Notes: generated by a model not told the origin, from the letters alone. A stretch of 64,000 nt of DNA from Phaeodactylibacter xiamenensis (GCF_000759025.1 NZ_JPOS01000029.1:184694-248693), one strand, 5' to 3'. Positions 33,259 through 41,886 are shown, counted from the stretch's first letter. Translations and numbers: made by a program.

Positions 33259-33933
33259 TCAGGACCGCAGGATGTAGCCCATGCCGTAGAGTGTTTCGAT
33301 GAGGCCCTCCGCGCCCAACGCCTTTAGTTTCCGGCGGAGGTTCTTCAGGTGAGCGTACAGAAAATCATACCCATCTATGTCTTCTGCCTCTTCACCCCAA
33401 AGGTAGTCAATCAATTGGTCTTTGCTGACTACGCGATTGCGGTTGCGGGCCAGGAAAAACAGGATGTTAAACTCTTTTTTGGTGAGCTCCAGACGTTGCC
33501 CGCCAATCCATACAGTGGCTTCGTCAGGCAGGACAACCAGGCTGTCCAGCCGGAGCTCCCGCTGATACAGCCCGGTGCGGCGGCGTACGATGGCTTTGAG
33601 GCGGGCGTGGGCTTCTGCTAAATCATATGGCAGAGACAGTACGTCATCGTAGCCCGATTCCAGGGCCTCAATCCGATAAGCGGGTAGGGTAGCTGGGGTG
33701 AGCAACAGCAGCCCGCCCTGCATCTCCTGCTGCCGGAGCAACTGCCCCAGGCGTATGGCGCTGCCTTTTTCGAGCGGCTCTGTTACCACTACAGCATCGA
33801 ATTCCACCTGTAGCACTTTCTGTACAGCAGCCTTCGGCTGAGCAACCGTTTGGCCCTCCAATCCCTGTCTTTTCAGGTATCGCTGCAGGGCTATTCGGGA
33901 GGAGGATTCAGCTCCGATAAGTAAAACCTTCAT
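33259..33933 (-). CDS. OmpR-family response regulator with degenerate receiver
   Basis: A 224-residue protein. Residues 1-115 have a receiver fold, but the acidic pocket (normally EDD or DD) is GAESS, and the phospho-acceptor position is T51 in FDAVVVTEPLEKG rather than Asp. Residues ~125-224 are an OmpR/PhoB winged helix (RLELTKKEFNILFFLARNRN, VVSKDQLIDYLWGE, DFLYAHLKNLRRKLKALG, ETLYGMGYIL). No histidine kinase lies nearby. It cannot be a standard phosphorylated regulator and is probably an atypical, phosphorylation-independent one. The gene at 34001 is divergent. Confidence 0.88.
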   Translation of the reverse strand: MKVLLIGAESSSRIALQRYLKRQGLEGQTVAQPKAAVQKVLQVEFDAVVVTEPLEKGSAIRLGQLLRQQEMQGGLLLLTPATLPAYRIEALESGYDDVLSLPYDLAEAHARLKAIVRRRTGLYQRELRLDSLVVLPDEATVWIGGQRLELTKKEFNILFFLARNRNRVVSKDQLIDYLWGEEAEDIDGYDFLYAHLKNLRRKLKALGAEGLIETLYGMGYILRS

Positions 33934-34000
33934 ATTTTTTTATTCAGGGCGGTAAAATTCAGTTTTTATTCAGAATCTGCGCGCTTTTTTGCCTGAAAAA

Positions 34001-34159
34001 ATGAGCAGGAAAGGTAAATCCACAGACAAAGCACGCCCTAAAAAGCGGAGCACTGGGCAGGAGGATGCCCCCCGGCCCAAAAAGGCCGGCAGGGCCAGCA
34101 AACCACCAAAATACAACCATCCGCAGTACTGGCTGAGTGAGGAAGCCAATCTGCAATAG
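34001..34159 (+). CDS. Small Lys/Arg/Pro-rich basic protein
   Basis: A short frame of 52 residues with ATG 34001 and TAG 34157, eight bases before the 2-oxoglutarate oxygenase. It contains nine Lys, five Arg and six Pro, with KKRSTGQEDAPRPKK and a less basic end PPKYNHPQYWLSEEANLQ. No signal peptide or membrane segment. A basic, disordered N-terminal part and an aromatic end are visible; no family was recognised. It is not overlapped by any other convincing gene. A peptide rich in Lys and Pro next to a hydroxylase and a lysine methyltransferase could be their substrate, but this is a guess. It may also be a chance frame. Confidence 0.5.
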   Translation: MSRKGKSTDKARPKKRSTGQEDAPRPKKAGRASKPPKYNHPQYWLSEEANLQ

Positions 34160-34167
34160 CAAATATT

Positions 34168-34812
34168 ATGACCAAAACGATCGCGCTTCTTCAGGAAGCT
34201 ACATACGAACAGGCTTCTATTGAGATTGCAGAGCGGGGCTACAGTATTATCGATGGCTTTCTCAGCCCTGTGGAAGTCAGCCAGATCCTTAATACTATAC
34301 ATGCTGAGGAAGCAGAGGGCGCCTTTAATCCTGCAGGTATAGGACAGGGGGCGGATTTTCAACGCAATCAGAAAATTCGCAGGGATGAAATCCGGTGGAT
34401 AGACCACAATGATCCTCCTGTATCCTGTTTGCCTTACTTTGAACGCCTGCAAAATATGATCCGATACCTCAATCGCACCTGCTACCTGGGGATTCGGGAC
34501 ATGGAGATGCACTTTGCTGTTTACCAGCCGGGTGGTTTTTACAAACGCCACCTCGATGTTTTCCACCGCACGCAGTCGCGTAAGTTGTCCGCTATTTGCT
34601 ACCTCAATCCGGAATGGACGGCAGCCGATGGTGGCGCCCTGAAACTATACCTGCCTAACGAAGATGGCACAGAAGAGACGCTTACCGTACTGCCGGAAGC
34701 CGGACGCCTGATGCTGTTTGAAAGCCATGCCATTGAGCACGAAGTTGAAGTTGCCCACCGCGAACGGTGCAGCATAACCGGTTGGCTCAAGGACGAAACC
34801 CAATTATTCTAA
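34168..34812 (+). CDS. 2-oxoglutarate/Fe(II)-dependent oxygenase
   Basis: A 214-residue double-stranded beta-helix enzyme. The facial triad is visible: HxD in YKRHLDVFH and the distal His in IEHEVEVAHRERCSITGWLK, with the 2-oxoglutarate-binding Arg in the latter. The N-terminal helix-strand (AERGYSIIDGFLSPVEVSQI) and YQPGGFYKRHLD are typical of the prolyl-4-hydroxylase / EGL-9-like group, whose bacterial members hydroxylate proteins such as EF-Tu. The substrate is unknown. The gene begins eight bases after the small basic protein and ends three bases before the SET gene, so the three form a likely operon. Confidence 0.88.
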   Translation: MTKTIALLQEATYEQASIEIAERGYSIIDGFLSPVEVSQILNTIHAEEAEGAFNPAGIGQGADFQRNQKIRRDEIRWIDHNDPPVSCLPYFERLQNMIRYLNRTCYLGIRDMEMHFAVYQPGGFYKRHLDVFHRTQSRKLSAICYLNPEWTAADGGALKLYLPNEDGTEETLTVLPEAGRLMLFESHAIEHEVEVAHRERCSITGWLKDETQLF

Positions 34813-34815
34813 ACA

Positions 34816-35451
34816 ATGATCCATCCGCATACTCAACTGCAATACATCGACGACCACAAAGGCTATGGTGTATTTGCTACCCGGTTTTTGCCCAAAGGCA
34901 CCATTACCTACGTCAAAGACAGCCTGGAAATGGAGATCAGCCCGAACACCTACCGGAATCATAATCCCGAAATGCAAGCCGCTATTGAGAAGTATTCCTA
35001 CATTGATGAACGCGGGTACCGTATTGTCAGCTGGGACTTCGCCAAGTATGTCAATCATTGCTGCAACTGCAACACCATGAGCACCGGCTATGGCTTTGAA
35101 ATTGCCATTCGTGACATTCAGCCCGGTGAGGAAATCACCGATGAGTACGGCCTCTTCAACCTGACACAGCCTATGGACCTGCAGTGTGCGCATGATTGCT
35201 GCCGCAGACAGCTCCGCCCCGAAGATTTTGAGCAATACTATAAGGATTGGGACCTGAAGCTGCGCGATGCCCTGCCCCAAATCTGGAAGGTCGACCAACC
35301 GCTCGCAGCCCTGCTCGACGATGGTACTAAAATCGGTGTCGATGCCTTCCTGAATAATCCGGAGGCTTATCGCTCGGTCTACCAACTCAAGGCGCAATCC
35401 CTGGAAACTTACACGCCTGGAGACAACGGCATACAATTGCACCTGACCTGA
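34816..35451 (+). CDS. SET-domain protein methyltransferase
   Basis: A 211-residue protein with a SET domain: KGYGVFATRFLPKGTITYV at the N-terminus, FAKYVNHCCNCNTMSTGYGF (NHxCxxN) and DIQPGEEITDEYGLF (EEIT.DYG-like) at the pseudoknot. The C-terminal part has DLQCAHDCCRRQLRPEDFE, a Cys-rich post-SET-like region, then a helical tail. SET enzymes methylate lysine on proteins. Bacterial SET proteins are uncommon but known. Three bases separate it from the oxygenase. A terminator follows at 35494-35532. Confidence 0.88.
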   Translation: MIHPHTQLQYIDDHKGYGVFATRFLPKGTITYVKDSLEMEISPNTYRNHNPEMQAAIEKYSYIDERGYRIVSWDFAKYVNHCCNCNTMSTGYGFEIAIRDIQPGEEITDEYGLFNLTQPMDLQCAHDCCRRQLRPEDFEQYYKDWDLKLRDALPQIWKVDQPLAALLDDGTKIGVDAFLNNPEAYRSVYQLKAQSLETYTPGDNGIQLHLT

Positions 35452-35493
35452 CCCATTTGTTTTCTTTGATTTTCGTATTTTGGACTTCCTATC

Positions 35494-35532
35494 CGCCCCG
35501 TAAACAAAGAACAGTTGCGGGGCGTATTTTTT
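35494..35532 (+). terminator. Rho-independent terminator after the SET gene
   Basis: The inverted repeat CGCCCCG / CGGGGCG encloses a loop of about 17 bases and is followed by TATTTTTT. Confidence 0.7.
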
Positions 35533-35545
35533 AGGGTTTAGGGCT

Positions 35546-35553
35546 TACCTTTG
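35546..35553 (+). promoter_or_regulatory. Candidate Bacteroidetes -7 element
   Basis: TACCTTTG matches TAnnTTTG and lies 33 bases before the aspartoacylase-like start. No good -33 TTTG was seen at 19 bases, so support is partial. Confidence 0.4.
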
Positions 35554-35586
35554 TTGCCCCCATGTTCGCTCAGCTAAAAAAAGTAT

Positions 35587-36570
35587 ATGGAATCCACCTA
35601 CTCTGCACTGCCCGATGACGCCCCCGTCATCCGGGAACTCGATTTAGAAGCTGTACCCCAAGGCACTTTACAGCGTTTTTGGCTCCACCTCGTGACCGAT
35701 GGCATGGGTATGCCCGTATTCATCCCGGTTATAGTGGCAAGAGGTGTGGAAGAGGGCCCGGTAGTGGGGTTGACCGCTGCGGTGCACGGCAATGAGCTCA
35801 ATGGGATACCGGTGATTCAGCGCCTTTTTCGGGAGATTGATGCCCGGGAAATTAAAGGCACTATAGTAGGTGTGCCTGTGGTGAACCTGCCGAGCTTATT
35901 GCGCAAGAAACGGCGCTTCATCGATGGCACCGACCTCAACCATATTATGCCGGGCCGGGAAGACGGCAACGTCAGCCAAGTATATGCTTACCGCATCGTT
36001 AACTGGATAGTTGCCAAATTTGACTACCTCATTGACCTGCATACAGCGAGTTTTGGCCGGGTCAATTCCTATTACATCCGGGCAGATATGAGTAGTGAAA
36101 TTACCCGCCGTATGGCGTTGTTGCAAAACGCTCAGATTATCGTCCATAACCCGCCTTCCGATGGTACGCTCCGTGGGGCTGCCGATGAGTTAGGCATACA
36201 TGCCATCACACTGGAAGTCGGCAATCCCAATACTTTTCAGAAAGGGCATATCCGCTCCGGGCTGACCGGTATCCACAACGTACTGGCGCATCTGGGCATG
36301 ACGGGGGACACGGTGGAAGAGCCGGAAGAGCCTGCAATTCTGTGCAAGGATTCCAGCTGGCTGTATACGGATACGGGAGGGATTCTCACGGTGCAGCCTG
36401 GCCTGACGGAGCGCGTTAAAGCCGGGCAGGAAGTCGCCACTTTGCGCAATATCTTCGGGGACTTTATCAAGCGCTACACCGCGCCACACGATGGAGTGGT
36501 CATAGGAAAGAGTGTGAGCCCGATCAATCAGACCGGAGGGCGCATCCTCCATTTGGGCGTCCCGATGTAG
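35587..36570 (+). CDS. Succinylglutamate desuccinylase/aspartoacylase-family hydrolase
   Basis: A 327-residue cytosolic protein of the AspA/AstE group. The zinc site is visible: His and Glu in AAVHGNELNGIPVI, and the second His in YLIDLHTASFGR. GTDLNHIMPGRED and ITLEVGNPNTFQKGHI add the catalytic-Glu region. The C-terminal domain (SSWLYTDTGGILTVQPG, IGKSVSPINQTGGRILHLG) is the usual beta-sandwich. These enzymes deacylate amino acids such as N-acyl-aspartate or glutamate derivatives, but close Bacteroidetes relatives are not assigned a substrate. Confidence 0.88.
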   Translation: MESTYSALPDDAPVIRELDLEAVPQGTLQRFWLHLVTDGMGMPVFIPVIVARGVEEGPVVGLTAAVHGNELNGIPVIQRLFREIDAREIKGTIVGVPVVNLPSLLRKKRRFIDGTDLNHIMPGREDGNVSQVYAYRIVNWIVAKFDYLIDLHTASFGRVNSYYIRADMSSEITRRMALLQNAQIIVHNPPSDGTLRGAADELGIHAITLEVGNPNTFQKGHIRSGLTGIHNVLAHLGMTGDTVEEPEEPAILCKDSSWLYTDTGGILTVQPGLTERVKAGQEVATLRNIFGDFIKRYTAPHDGVVIGKSVSPINQTGGRILHLGVPM

Positions 36571-36633
36571 AATGGACTGCTCTTTTTGTCTCCATTCAGT
36601 CAATTTGATGGCACAGACGTCCCGAAATTTGCG

Positions 36634-36641
36634 TAAATTTG
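36634..36641 (+). promoter_or_regulatory. Candidate -7 element for the amylase gene
   Basis: TAAATTTG fits TAnnTTTG and lies 40 bases before the start codon. An upstream TTTG at 36604-36607 is about 26 bases away, farther than the usual 19. Confidence 0.35.
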
Positions 36642-36681
36642 ATAGTCTTGCTATCATAAAACTGAAAGAAAAATCATTAGC

Positions 36682-39489
36682 ATGCTTAAATCAATTTTGC
36701 CGTTGCTGTTGCTCGGCCTAAATACTGCGCTCCTGCAAGCTCAGGTCGTTTACAGCGAACCAGCATTCCCAACACCCGAAGATGAAGTCACGGTCTTTTT
36801 CAACGCCTCAGAAGGCAACGGAGGGCTGGAAAACTGTGGGTGCGATGTGTACCTGCACACGGGCGTGATCACCAATGTCAGCTCAAGCCCCGCCGACTGG
36901 CGCTACGTGCCTACCACATGGGGGCAGGCCAACGATGACTGGAAGATGACACCGGTGCCCGGGGAGGACAATCTCTACAGCTACACCTTTTCGCCTTCGG
37001 TCAACGCCTATTACGGCGTACCCGGTAGTGAGACGGTAGAGCAAATGGCTTTCGTGTTCCGCGATGCTGCCGGTAACCAAACCGGAAGAGCAACGGGCGG
37101 TGGCGATATCTTTCTTGAGCTATTCGAAGCTGGGGTTGGTTTTACAGCCGTACTGCAAAGCCCTGCCAGCAATGCCATCATCGCACAAACCGGAGAAACC
37201 ATACCGGTGCGGGTAGCCATTTCGGAAGAAGCTACTATAACAGTTACCGATAACGGTGAAGAACTGATCTCTGAGGCCACAGCGCTTCTGGAGTATGACC
37301 TGATTGCCGGTGAAGCGGGTACCCACCTGGTCGAAATCACGGTAGACAATGGCGAAGAGAGTATCGTGCTGGACTTCGCCTACGCCGTTCCTCTGGATGT
37401 TGCCCCTCAGGCTGTGCCTACTGACCTGGAGCCTGGTATCACTTTCGAATCCGGTACCCTCCGCCTGAATCTCTTCGCTCCCAACAAAGAGCACGTCTTC
37501 GTCCTCGGCAGCTTCAACGATTACCGCCCGCTGACGGAATACCAAATGACGCCCTCCGCTTCCGGTAACTGGTGGATAGAAATTGATGGACTGGACCCCG
37601 AAGGGCCACACACTTTCCAATACCTGGTCGATGGCAGCATCCGGGTGGCAGATCCTTACAGTACGCTGGTGCTGGACCCCGGCAACGACCCCTTTATTGA
37701 AGAGGAGGTGTATCCGAACCTGCCCGATTATCCGGATAATGCGCAGGGGATCGTGTCCCTGGTAGACCCGCAGGTGGCGGAGTACGACTGGCAGGTGGAC
37801 AATTTCGAGCGCCCGCCCAAAGAGCGGCTCGTGGTGTATGAGCTGCTGGTACGCGACTTCCTCGAAAGCCACAGCTATACCGATCTGATCGACACCCTTG
37901 ACTACCTCAAGCGCCTTGGCATCAATGCCATTGAGCTGATGCCGGTGAATGAGTTTGAGGGTAATATCAGCTGGGGCTACAACCCGTCCTTCCACATGGC
38001 GCTGGACAAGTACTACGGACCGATTTATGAATTCAAGCGCTTTGTGGATGTCTGCCATCAGCGCGGGCTGGCCGTGATTATCGACGTGGTGTACAACCAT
38101 GCCTTTAGCCAAAGCCCCCTTGCACAGCTGTATTGGGATGGGAATAACTTCCGCCCAACGCCTGACAACCCCTGGCTGAATGAATTTGCCAAGCACCCTT
38201 TCAACGTAGGCTATGACTTCAACCACGAAAGCCCGCACACCCGGGAGTTTGTAAAGCGTACCATGCGTTACTGGCTGGAGGAAATGCGGGTGGATGGCTT
38301 TCGCTTCGACCTTTCTAAAGGGTTTACACAAGTAGAGACCACCGATGTGGGCGCCTGGAGTGCCTACGACCCGTCCCGGCTGGTCATCATCAAAGACTAC
38401 GCGGATGAAATGTGGGATGCCTCACCGGGCTCCTACGCCATCATGGAGCATCTGGGCGACTGGGCTGAAGAAGTGGAAATGGCCAACTACGGCGAGGGCA
38501 TGCTGATGTGGAACAATATGCAGCCGCAATACAAAAATGCCGTGCTCGGCTTTGGCTCCAATCTTTCCGGCGCTTCCTACACCCACCGCGGCTGGGATGT
38601 ACCGGGTATCGTGTCTTACATGGAAAGCCATGATGAAGAGCGGCTGGTGTACGAAGCCCTTGAGTTCGGCAGTTCACAGGGCGACTACAACGTGAGAGAG
38701 CTGGAAACAGCCCTGGACCGGGTAGCGGCCGGCGCTACGATGTTCTACACCATCCCCGGGCCAAAAATGCTCTGGCAGTTTGGGGAACTGGGCTATGATT
38801 TTTCCATCAACTACTGCGAAGATGGCAGCATCAATCAGGATTGCCGGACCGGCCCCAAGCCTATCCGGTGGGACTTTCTGGAGGAAGAAGGGCGGCGCGA
38901 CCTTTACGAAACGATGAGCGACCTCATCCTGGTGACGCAGGCCTATGACGTATTTCATACCGATGATATTGAGTATGACCTGGCGCCTTCCACAAAGGTG
39001 ATCAAACTGCGGCACGAAAGCATGGATGCTGTGGCTGTCGCCAACTTTGGGGTGACCAATCAGAGTGCGTCTCAGGTATTCACGCAGACGGGCACCTGGT
39101 ACGAATACTTCACCGGAGAAACCTTTCAGGTGATTACGCCCAATCAGTTGCTGCCACTTGAGCCCGGAGCATACCGGTTGTATACCACAGAACCGCTGGA
39201 AACGCCCACCTCTACTCAAAATGAGCGGACAACCAATGGCTTTGAACTCCGCGTTGCACCGAATCCTACTGCCGGCGAACTGCTGGTCAGCTACGATCTG
39301 CCCAGGGCGGTTGAAGTGCAATTGGAAGTCGTGAATCTGCAGGGGCAGACGGTACATCAGGAAGACTTGGGGCAGCGCAGCTTTGGCTGGCACGGAGAGG
39401 CCCTTGATCTTGATCTGCCTGCTGGCAGCTACGTGCTGCGTATTACGGCCGGCCAACGGGTAGAGACTACCTTGGTTGTGGTACAGTAA
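36682..39489 (+). CDS. T9SS-exported GH13 alpha-amylase-family enzyme
   Basis: A 935-residue protein. A signal peptide (MLKSILPLLLLGLNTALLQA) precedes an N-terminal beta-sandwich (~25-150). An immunoglobulin-like segment follows at ~155-235. A CBM48/E-set domain lies at about 255-345 (LRLNLFAPNKEHVFVLGSFN, TFQYLVDG). The GH13 catalytic barrel is ~370-780: VVYELLVRDF, VIIDVVYNHAFSQ, FRFDLSKGF with the nucleophile Asp, IMEHLGDWAEE with the acid/base Glu, and MESHDEERLVY with the third Asp. The end (APNPTAGELLVSYDLP, GSYVLRITAGQ) is a T9SS type A sorting domain. It likely degrades alpha-glucans at the cell surface. A 16-bp perfect-stem terminator follows. Confidence 0.94.
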   Translation: MLKSILPLLLLGLNTALLQAQVVYSEPAFPTPEDEVTVFFNASEGNGGLENCGCDVYLHTGVITNVSSSPADWRYVPTTWGQANDDWKMTPVPGEDNLYSYTFSPSVNAYYGVPGSETVEQMAFVFRDAAGNQTGRATGGGDIFLELFEAGVGFTAVLQSPASNAIIAQTGETIPVRVAISEEATITVTDNGEELISEATALLEYDLIAGEAGTHLVEITVDNGEESIVLDFAYAVPLDVAPQAVPTDLEPGITFESGTLRLNLFAPNKEHVFVLGSFNDYRPLTEYQMTPSASGNWWIEIDGLDPEGPHTFQYLVDGSIRVADPYSTLVLDPGNDPFIEEEVYPNLPDYPDNAQGIVSLVDPQVAEYDWQVDNFERPPKERLVVYELLVRDFLESHSYTDLIDTLDYLKRLGINAIELMPVNEFEGNISWGYNPSFHMALDKYYGPIYEFKRFVDVCHQRGLAVIIDVVYNHAFSQSPLAQLYWDGNNFRPTPDNPWLNEFAKHPFNVGYDFNHESPHTREFVKRTMRYWLEEMRVDGFRFDLSKGFTQVETTDVGAWSAYDPSRLVIIKDYADEMWDASPGSYAIMEHLGDWAEEVEMANYGEGMLMWNNMQPQYKNAVLGFGSNLSGASYTHRGWDVPGIVSYMESHDEERLVYEALEFGSSQGDYNVRELETALDRVAAGATMFYTIPGPKMLWQFGELGYDFSINYCEDGSINQDCRTGPKPIRWDFLEEEGRRDLYETMSDLILVTQAYDVFHTDDIEYDLAPSTKVIKLRHESMDAVAVANFGVTNQSASQVFTQTGTWYEYFTGETFQVITPNQLLPLEPGAYRLYTTEPLETPTSTQNERTTNGFELRVAPNPTAGELLVSYDLPRAVEVQLEVVNLQGQTVHQEDLGQRSFGWHGEALDLDLPAGSYVLRITAGQRVETTLVVVQ

Positions 39490-39513
39490 GGCATCCGCCT
39501 ATGATATTCTACT

Positions 39514-39561
39514 GCGCCGCTTTTGGGAGTGTTTTGTCTCCCAAAAGCGGCGCTTCCTTTT
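39514..39561 (+). terminator. Strong Rho-independent terminator
   Basis: A perfect 16-bp inverted repeat (GCGCCGCTTTTGGGAG and its complement) encloses an eight-base loop and is followed by TTCCTTTT. It lies 25 bases after the amylase stop. Confidence 0.85.
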
Positions 39562-39771
39562 GTACAGAGGGCTGCCTGCCTGCTTTCGTCGGCAAAAAAA
39601 CAGCGTTGATAGATTAATTCTCTTTAAATCACTGATATTTCCAATCTTTAAGCTGCAATAATTTTAGGTAGGTCAATCCTGCTTTCATTGCCCATCATCT
39701 GTTACGTAAATAAAACTGCCCGCAGTGCCTTTCGCTGCGGTATTCATGCCGGTACCATCGGCAAAACACTA
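39562..39771. other. Non-coding spacer
   Basis: Between the amylase terminator and the palindromic element. It contains a short Lys/Leu-coding-looking frame but nothing with coding character. Confidence 0.5.
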
Positions 39772-39932
39772 AGACTATGTTGTGAATCCGCTTTTGGAGC
39801 GAATGTAGTCAAATTTTATTCTGAACAAGGCGTGATGAAGGAGCCTAGCCAAAGCTAAGCGACTGAAGAGCAACGAAGTTCAGGATAAAATTTGGCAAAT
39901 GCAGCCCAAAGGGTGGAGTCCCAACATAGTCT
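39772..39932. repeat. 161-bp palindromic element
   Basis: The outer ~55 bases on each side form an imperfect inverted repeat: 39772-39826 reads inward from AGACTATGTTG, and 39878-39932 reads the same on the other strand. By eye the arms agree at about four of five positions. The ~50-base centre has no frame. It ends three bases before the AraC gene. It may be a small mobile (MITE-like) element or a structured RNA. Confidence 0.65.
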
Positions 39933-39935
39933 CAA

Positions 39936-40862
39936 ATGCAGTCCAATATGACGCTATTAACAGGTAATGGGATGCTCAACCGGCAACCGCTCGTCCGTAT
40001 GTCAGAGCAATTGCAGCAAACGCCACTTAACTTCGACGATCTTATCATTCACTCCCGGCTTAGGGATTTTGACAAATCCGTCAGTGATTCCGGCCTGTCA
40101 ATTAAGCTGGGGCATATTGGCACGGAGCGTTACTTCTTCAGGAACCGTCAGGTCAGCCTGCAGCGTGGAGAATACCTGCTGGTGAACCGCCATCAAACCT
40201 TCGATTGTTTTATCCGTAATCCCACGCCGGTGGAGGGCTTTTGCTTTTACCTGAGCCCACGCCTGATTCAGGAAGCTGCCTCAGGCTTGTCGCGCAATAC
40301 GGAGGATCTACTGGACCACCCGGCACCGAAGTCCAACAAAGCACCTCGTTTTCTGGAAAAGATTTACCGGACGGATGAGAATGAGCTCGGCCGCTACCTC
40401 GAACAACTGCGCCCGGCCCTTGCTACCCATCAGCAACTCGATTTCAATCAGGTATTTTTTGATGTGGCAACAGCACTCCTGCGCACCCACTGGCGTACCG
40501 AACAGGAGATGAGGGGCATTGACTGTGCCCGGCGGTCTACACGGGAAGAACTGTACCGCCGTTTGTGCACCGCCCGGCAGTATATTTACGACAACTACTG
40601 TAACGATCTGCAGCTGGAAGAGCTGGCTAAAGCGGCTTTGCTATCCAAATATCACTTGCTGCGGACTTACAAGCAGGCATTCGGCATCACGCCTTATCAG
40701 CAGGTACTGGAACTGCGCCTGGAGAAAGCAACTGACCTGGTACAACAAGGTGAAAAACTGAGTAGTGTCGCCCGGGAGCTCGGCTTTTCTGACCGTCGTT
40801 CCTTCACCAAGGCTTTTAAGAAAAAGTTTGGGGTGGCGCCTTCTTTCTATCGCGCAGGTTGA
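39936..40862 (+). CDS. AraC-family transcriptional regulator
   Basis: A 308-residue protein (an ATG at 39948 is an equal candidate for the start). The N-terminal ~170 residues are an unassigned effector domain (LRDFDKSVSDSGLSIKLGHI, YFFRNRQVSLQRGEYLLVN). Residues ~200-308 are the AraC DNA-binding domain with two helix-turn-helices: YDNYCNDLQLEELAKAALLS and KYHLLRTYKQAFGITPYQQV, then DLVQQGEKLSSVARELGFSD and FTKAFKKKFGVAPSFY. The effector is unknown. The palindromic element directly upstream overlaps the space where its promoter should lie, so it could affect expression. Confidence 0.9.
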   Translation: MQSNMTLLTGNGMLNRQPLVRMSEQLQQTPLNFDDLIIHSRLRDFDKSVSDSGLSIKLGHIGTERYFFRNRQVSLQRGEYLLVNRHQTFDCFIRNPTPVEGFCFYLSPRLIQEAASGLSRNTEDLLDHPAPKSNKAPRFLEKIYRTDENELGRYLEQLRPALATHQQLDFNQVFFDVATALLRTHWRTEQEMRGIDCARRSTREELYRRLCTARQYIYDNYCNDLQLEELAKAALLSKYHLLRTYKQAFGITPYQQVLELRLEKATDLVQQGEKLSSVARELGFSDRRSFTKAFKKKFGVAPSFYRAG

Positions 40863-40907
40863 GCCCAGGGCGCTCCGCTCGTATTTTCTGAAAGCAGGAA
40901 GTGTTGT

Positions 40908-41462
40908 TTACCGCGGGAACTTCATCTTGTAGTCCACCTTGATTTTACCTTTTTTGATGCTGTCCAGCTTTCGGCGGACAAGGCGTCGTTTGATCGGCTT
41001 GAGGTGCTCCGTGAAAAGGATGCCATCAATATGGTCGTATTCATGCTGAATGACCCGGGCATTAAACCCGGTGAATACTTCCTCGTGCTCCTCGAAGTTC
41101 TCATCCATATAGCGCAGGCGAATCTGCGCCGGGCGCTCTACTTCGCCCCGCACATCCGGGATGCTCAGGCAGCCTTCCTCATAAGGCCATGGATTGCCCC
41201 CTTCTTCTACTTTGTGGGCATTGATGAAAACTTTTTTAATGCCTTCCTCCTCGCTGTCTTCACGTTCGACCTGTGCGGTGTCGACCATAAAAATGCGGAT
41301 AGACCGGCCAATTTGGGGAGCAGCAAGCCCCACGCCCTCGGCAAAGTACATGGTCTCCCACATATTCTCGATCAGCTCTGTAAGGCCGGGGTAGTCCGGC
41401 TGTATGTCTTCTGCTTCCTTTTTGAGGACAGGTTGTCCGTATGCGTAAATGGGCAGTATCAT
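40908..41462 (-). CDS. def: Peptide deformylase
   Basis: A 184-residue protein from ATG 41462 (MILPIYAYGQPVLKKEAEDI); an in-frame start at 41489 adds nine residues. The three deformylase motifs are present: GVGLAAPQIG, EEGCLSIP and QHEYDHIDG, the last giving the metal-binding HExxH. It removes the formyl group from nascent proteins. It follows ruvX by seven bases and both are likely co-transcribed. Confidence 0.96.
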   Translation of the reverse strand: MILPIYAYGQPVLKKEAEDIQPDYPGLTELIENMWETMYFAEGVGLAAPQIGRSIRIFMVDTAQVEREDSEEEGIKKVFINAHKVEEGGNPWPYEEGCLSIPDVRGEVERPAQIRLRYMDENFEEHEEVFTGFNARVIQHEYDHIDGILFTEHLKPIKRRLVRRKLDSIKKGKIKVDYKMKFPR

Positions 41463-41469
41463 GATTGAA

Positions 41470-41886
41470 TTAGTACCGGTTTTGTTCAAGATAATCCCGC
41501 AGGATGAGGACGGCGCTTACTTTGTCCACAAGGCCTTTGTCCTGCCGTTTTTTCCGGCGGGCACCACTTTGACGGATTACAGATTTGGCTTCTTCAGAGG
41601 TAAATCGTTCGTCCTGCATAACAACTTCCACTTCGGGAAAAAGTTTGCGCAGCTTCCGGGCCAATCCCACCACCATATGATGGATTTGGGCCGGATTGCC
41701 ATCCGGATAAAGGGGCTCGCCAACGACGATGGTTTCGACCTCTTCTCTGCTCAGGTAATCCTGCAGATAGGCTTCCAGCCCGGAGGTAGGCACCGTGTCC
41801 AGCCCGGTAGAGATGATCTGCAACGGGTCGGTCACTGCCAGCCCGGTGCGTTTTGTGCCATAGTCGATGCTCAGAATCCTTGCCAA
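41470..41886 (-). CDS. ruvX: Putative pre-16S rRNA nuclease / Holliday junction resolvase, YqgF family
   Basis: A 138-residue protein. There is no ATG in this frame near the start: TTG 41886 (reading MARILSIDYGTKRTGLAV) is the most likely start; TTG 41907 is possible. The motif DYGTKRTGLAV carries the catalytic Asp; IVVGEPLYPDGNPAQIHH and VVMQDERFTSEEA follow, and DKVSAVLILRDYLE ends the chain. YqgF proteins mature 16S rRNA. Convergence of size and motifs gives high confidence. Confidence 0.93.
   Translation of the reverse strand: MARILSIDYGTKRTGLAVTDPLQIISTGLDTVPTSGLEAYLQDYLSREEVETIVVGEPLYPDGNPAQIHHMVVGLARKLRKLFPEVEVVMQDERFTSEEAKSVIRQSGARRKKRQDKGLVDKVSAVLILRDYLEQNRY

Noticed and set aside
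31725..33302. Plus-strand frame of 525 residues
   Set aside because: It is a shadow of the GNAT-nitrilase gene, whose catalytic motifs are complete.
33970..34566. Minus-strand frame of 198 residues over the oxygenase start
   Set aside because: It overlaps the HxD-containing oxygenase and the basic peptide, and has no signal or domain.
37120..38331. Minus-strand frame of 403 residues
   Set aside because: It is a shadow of the GH13 gene.
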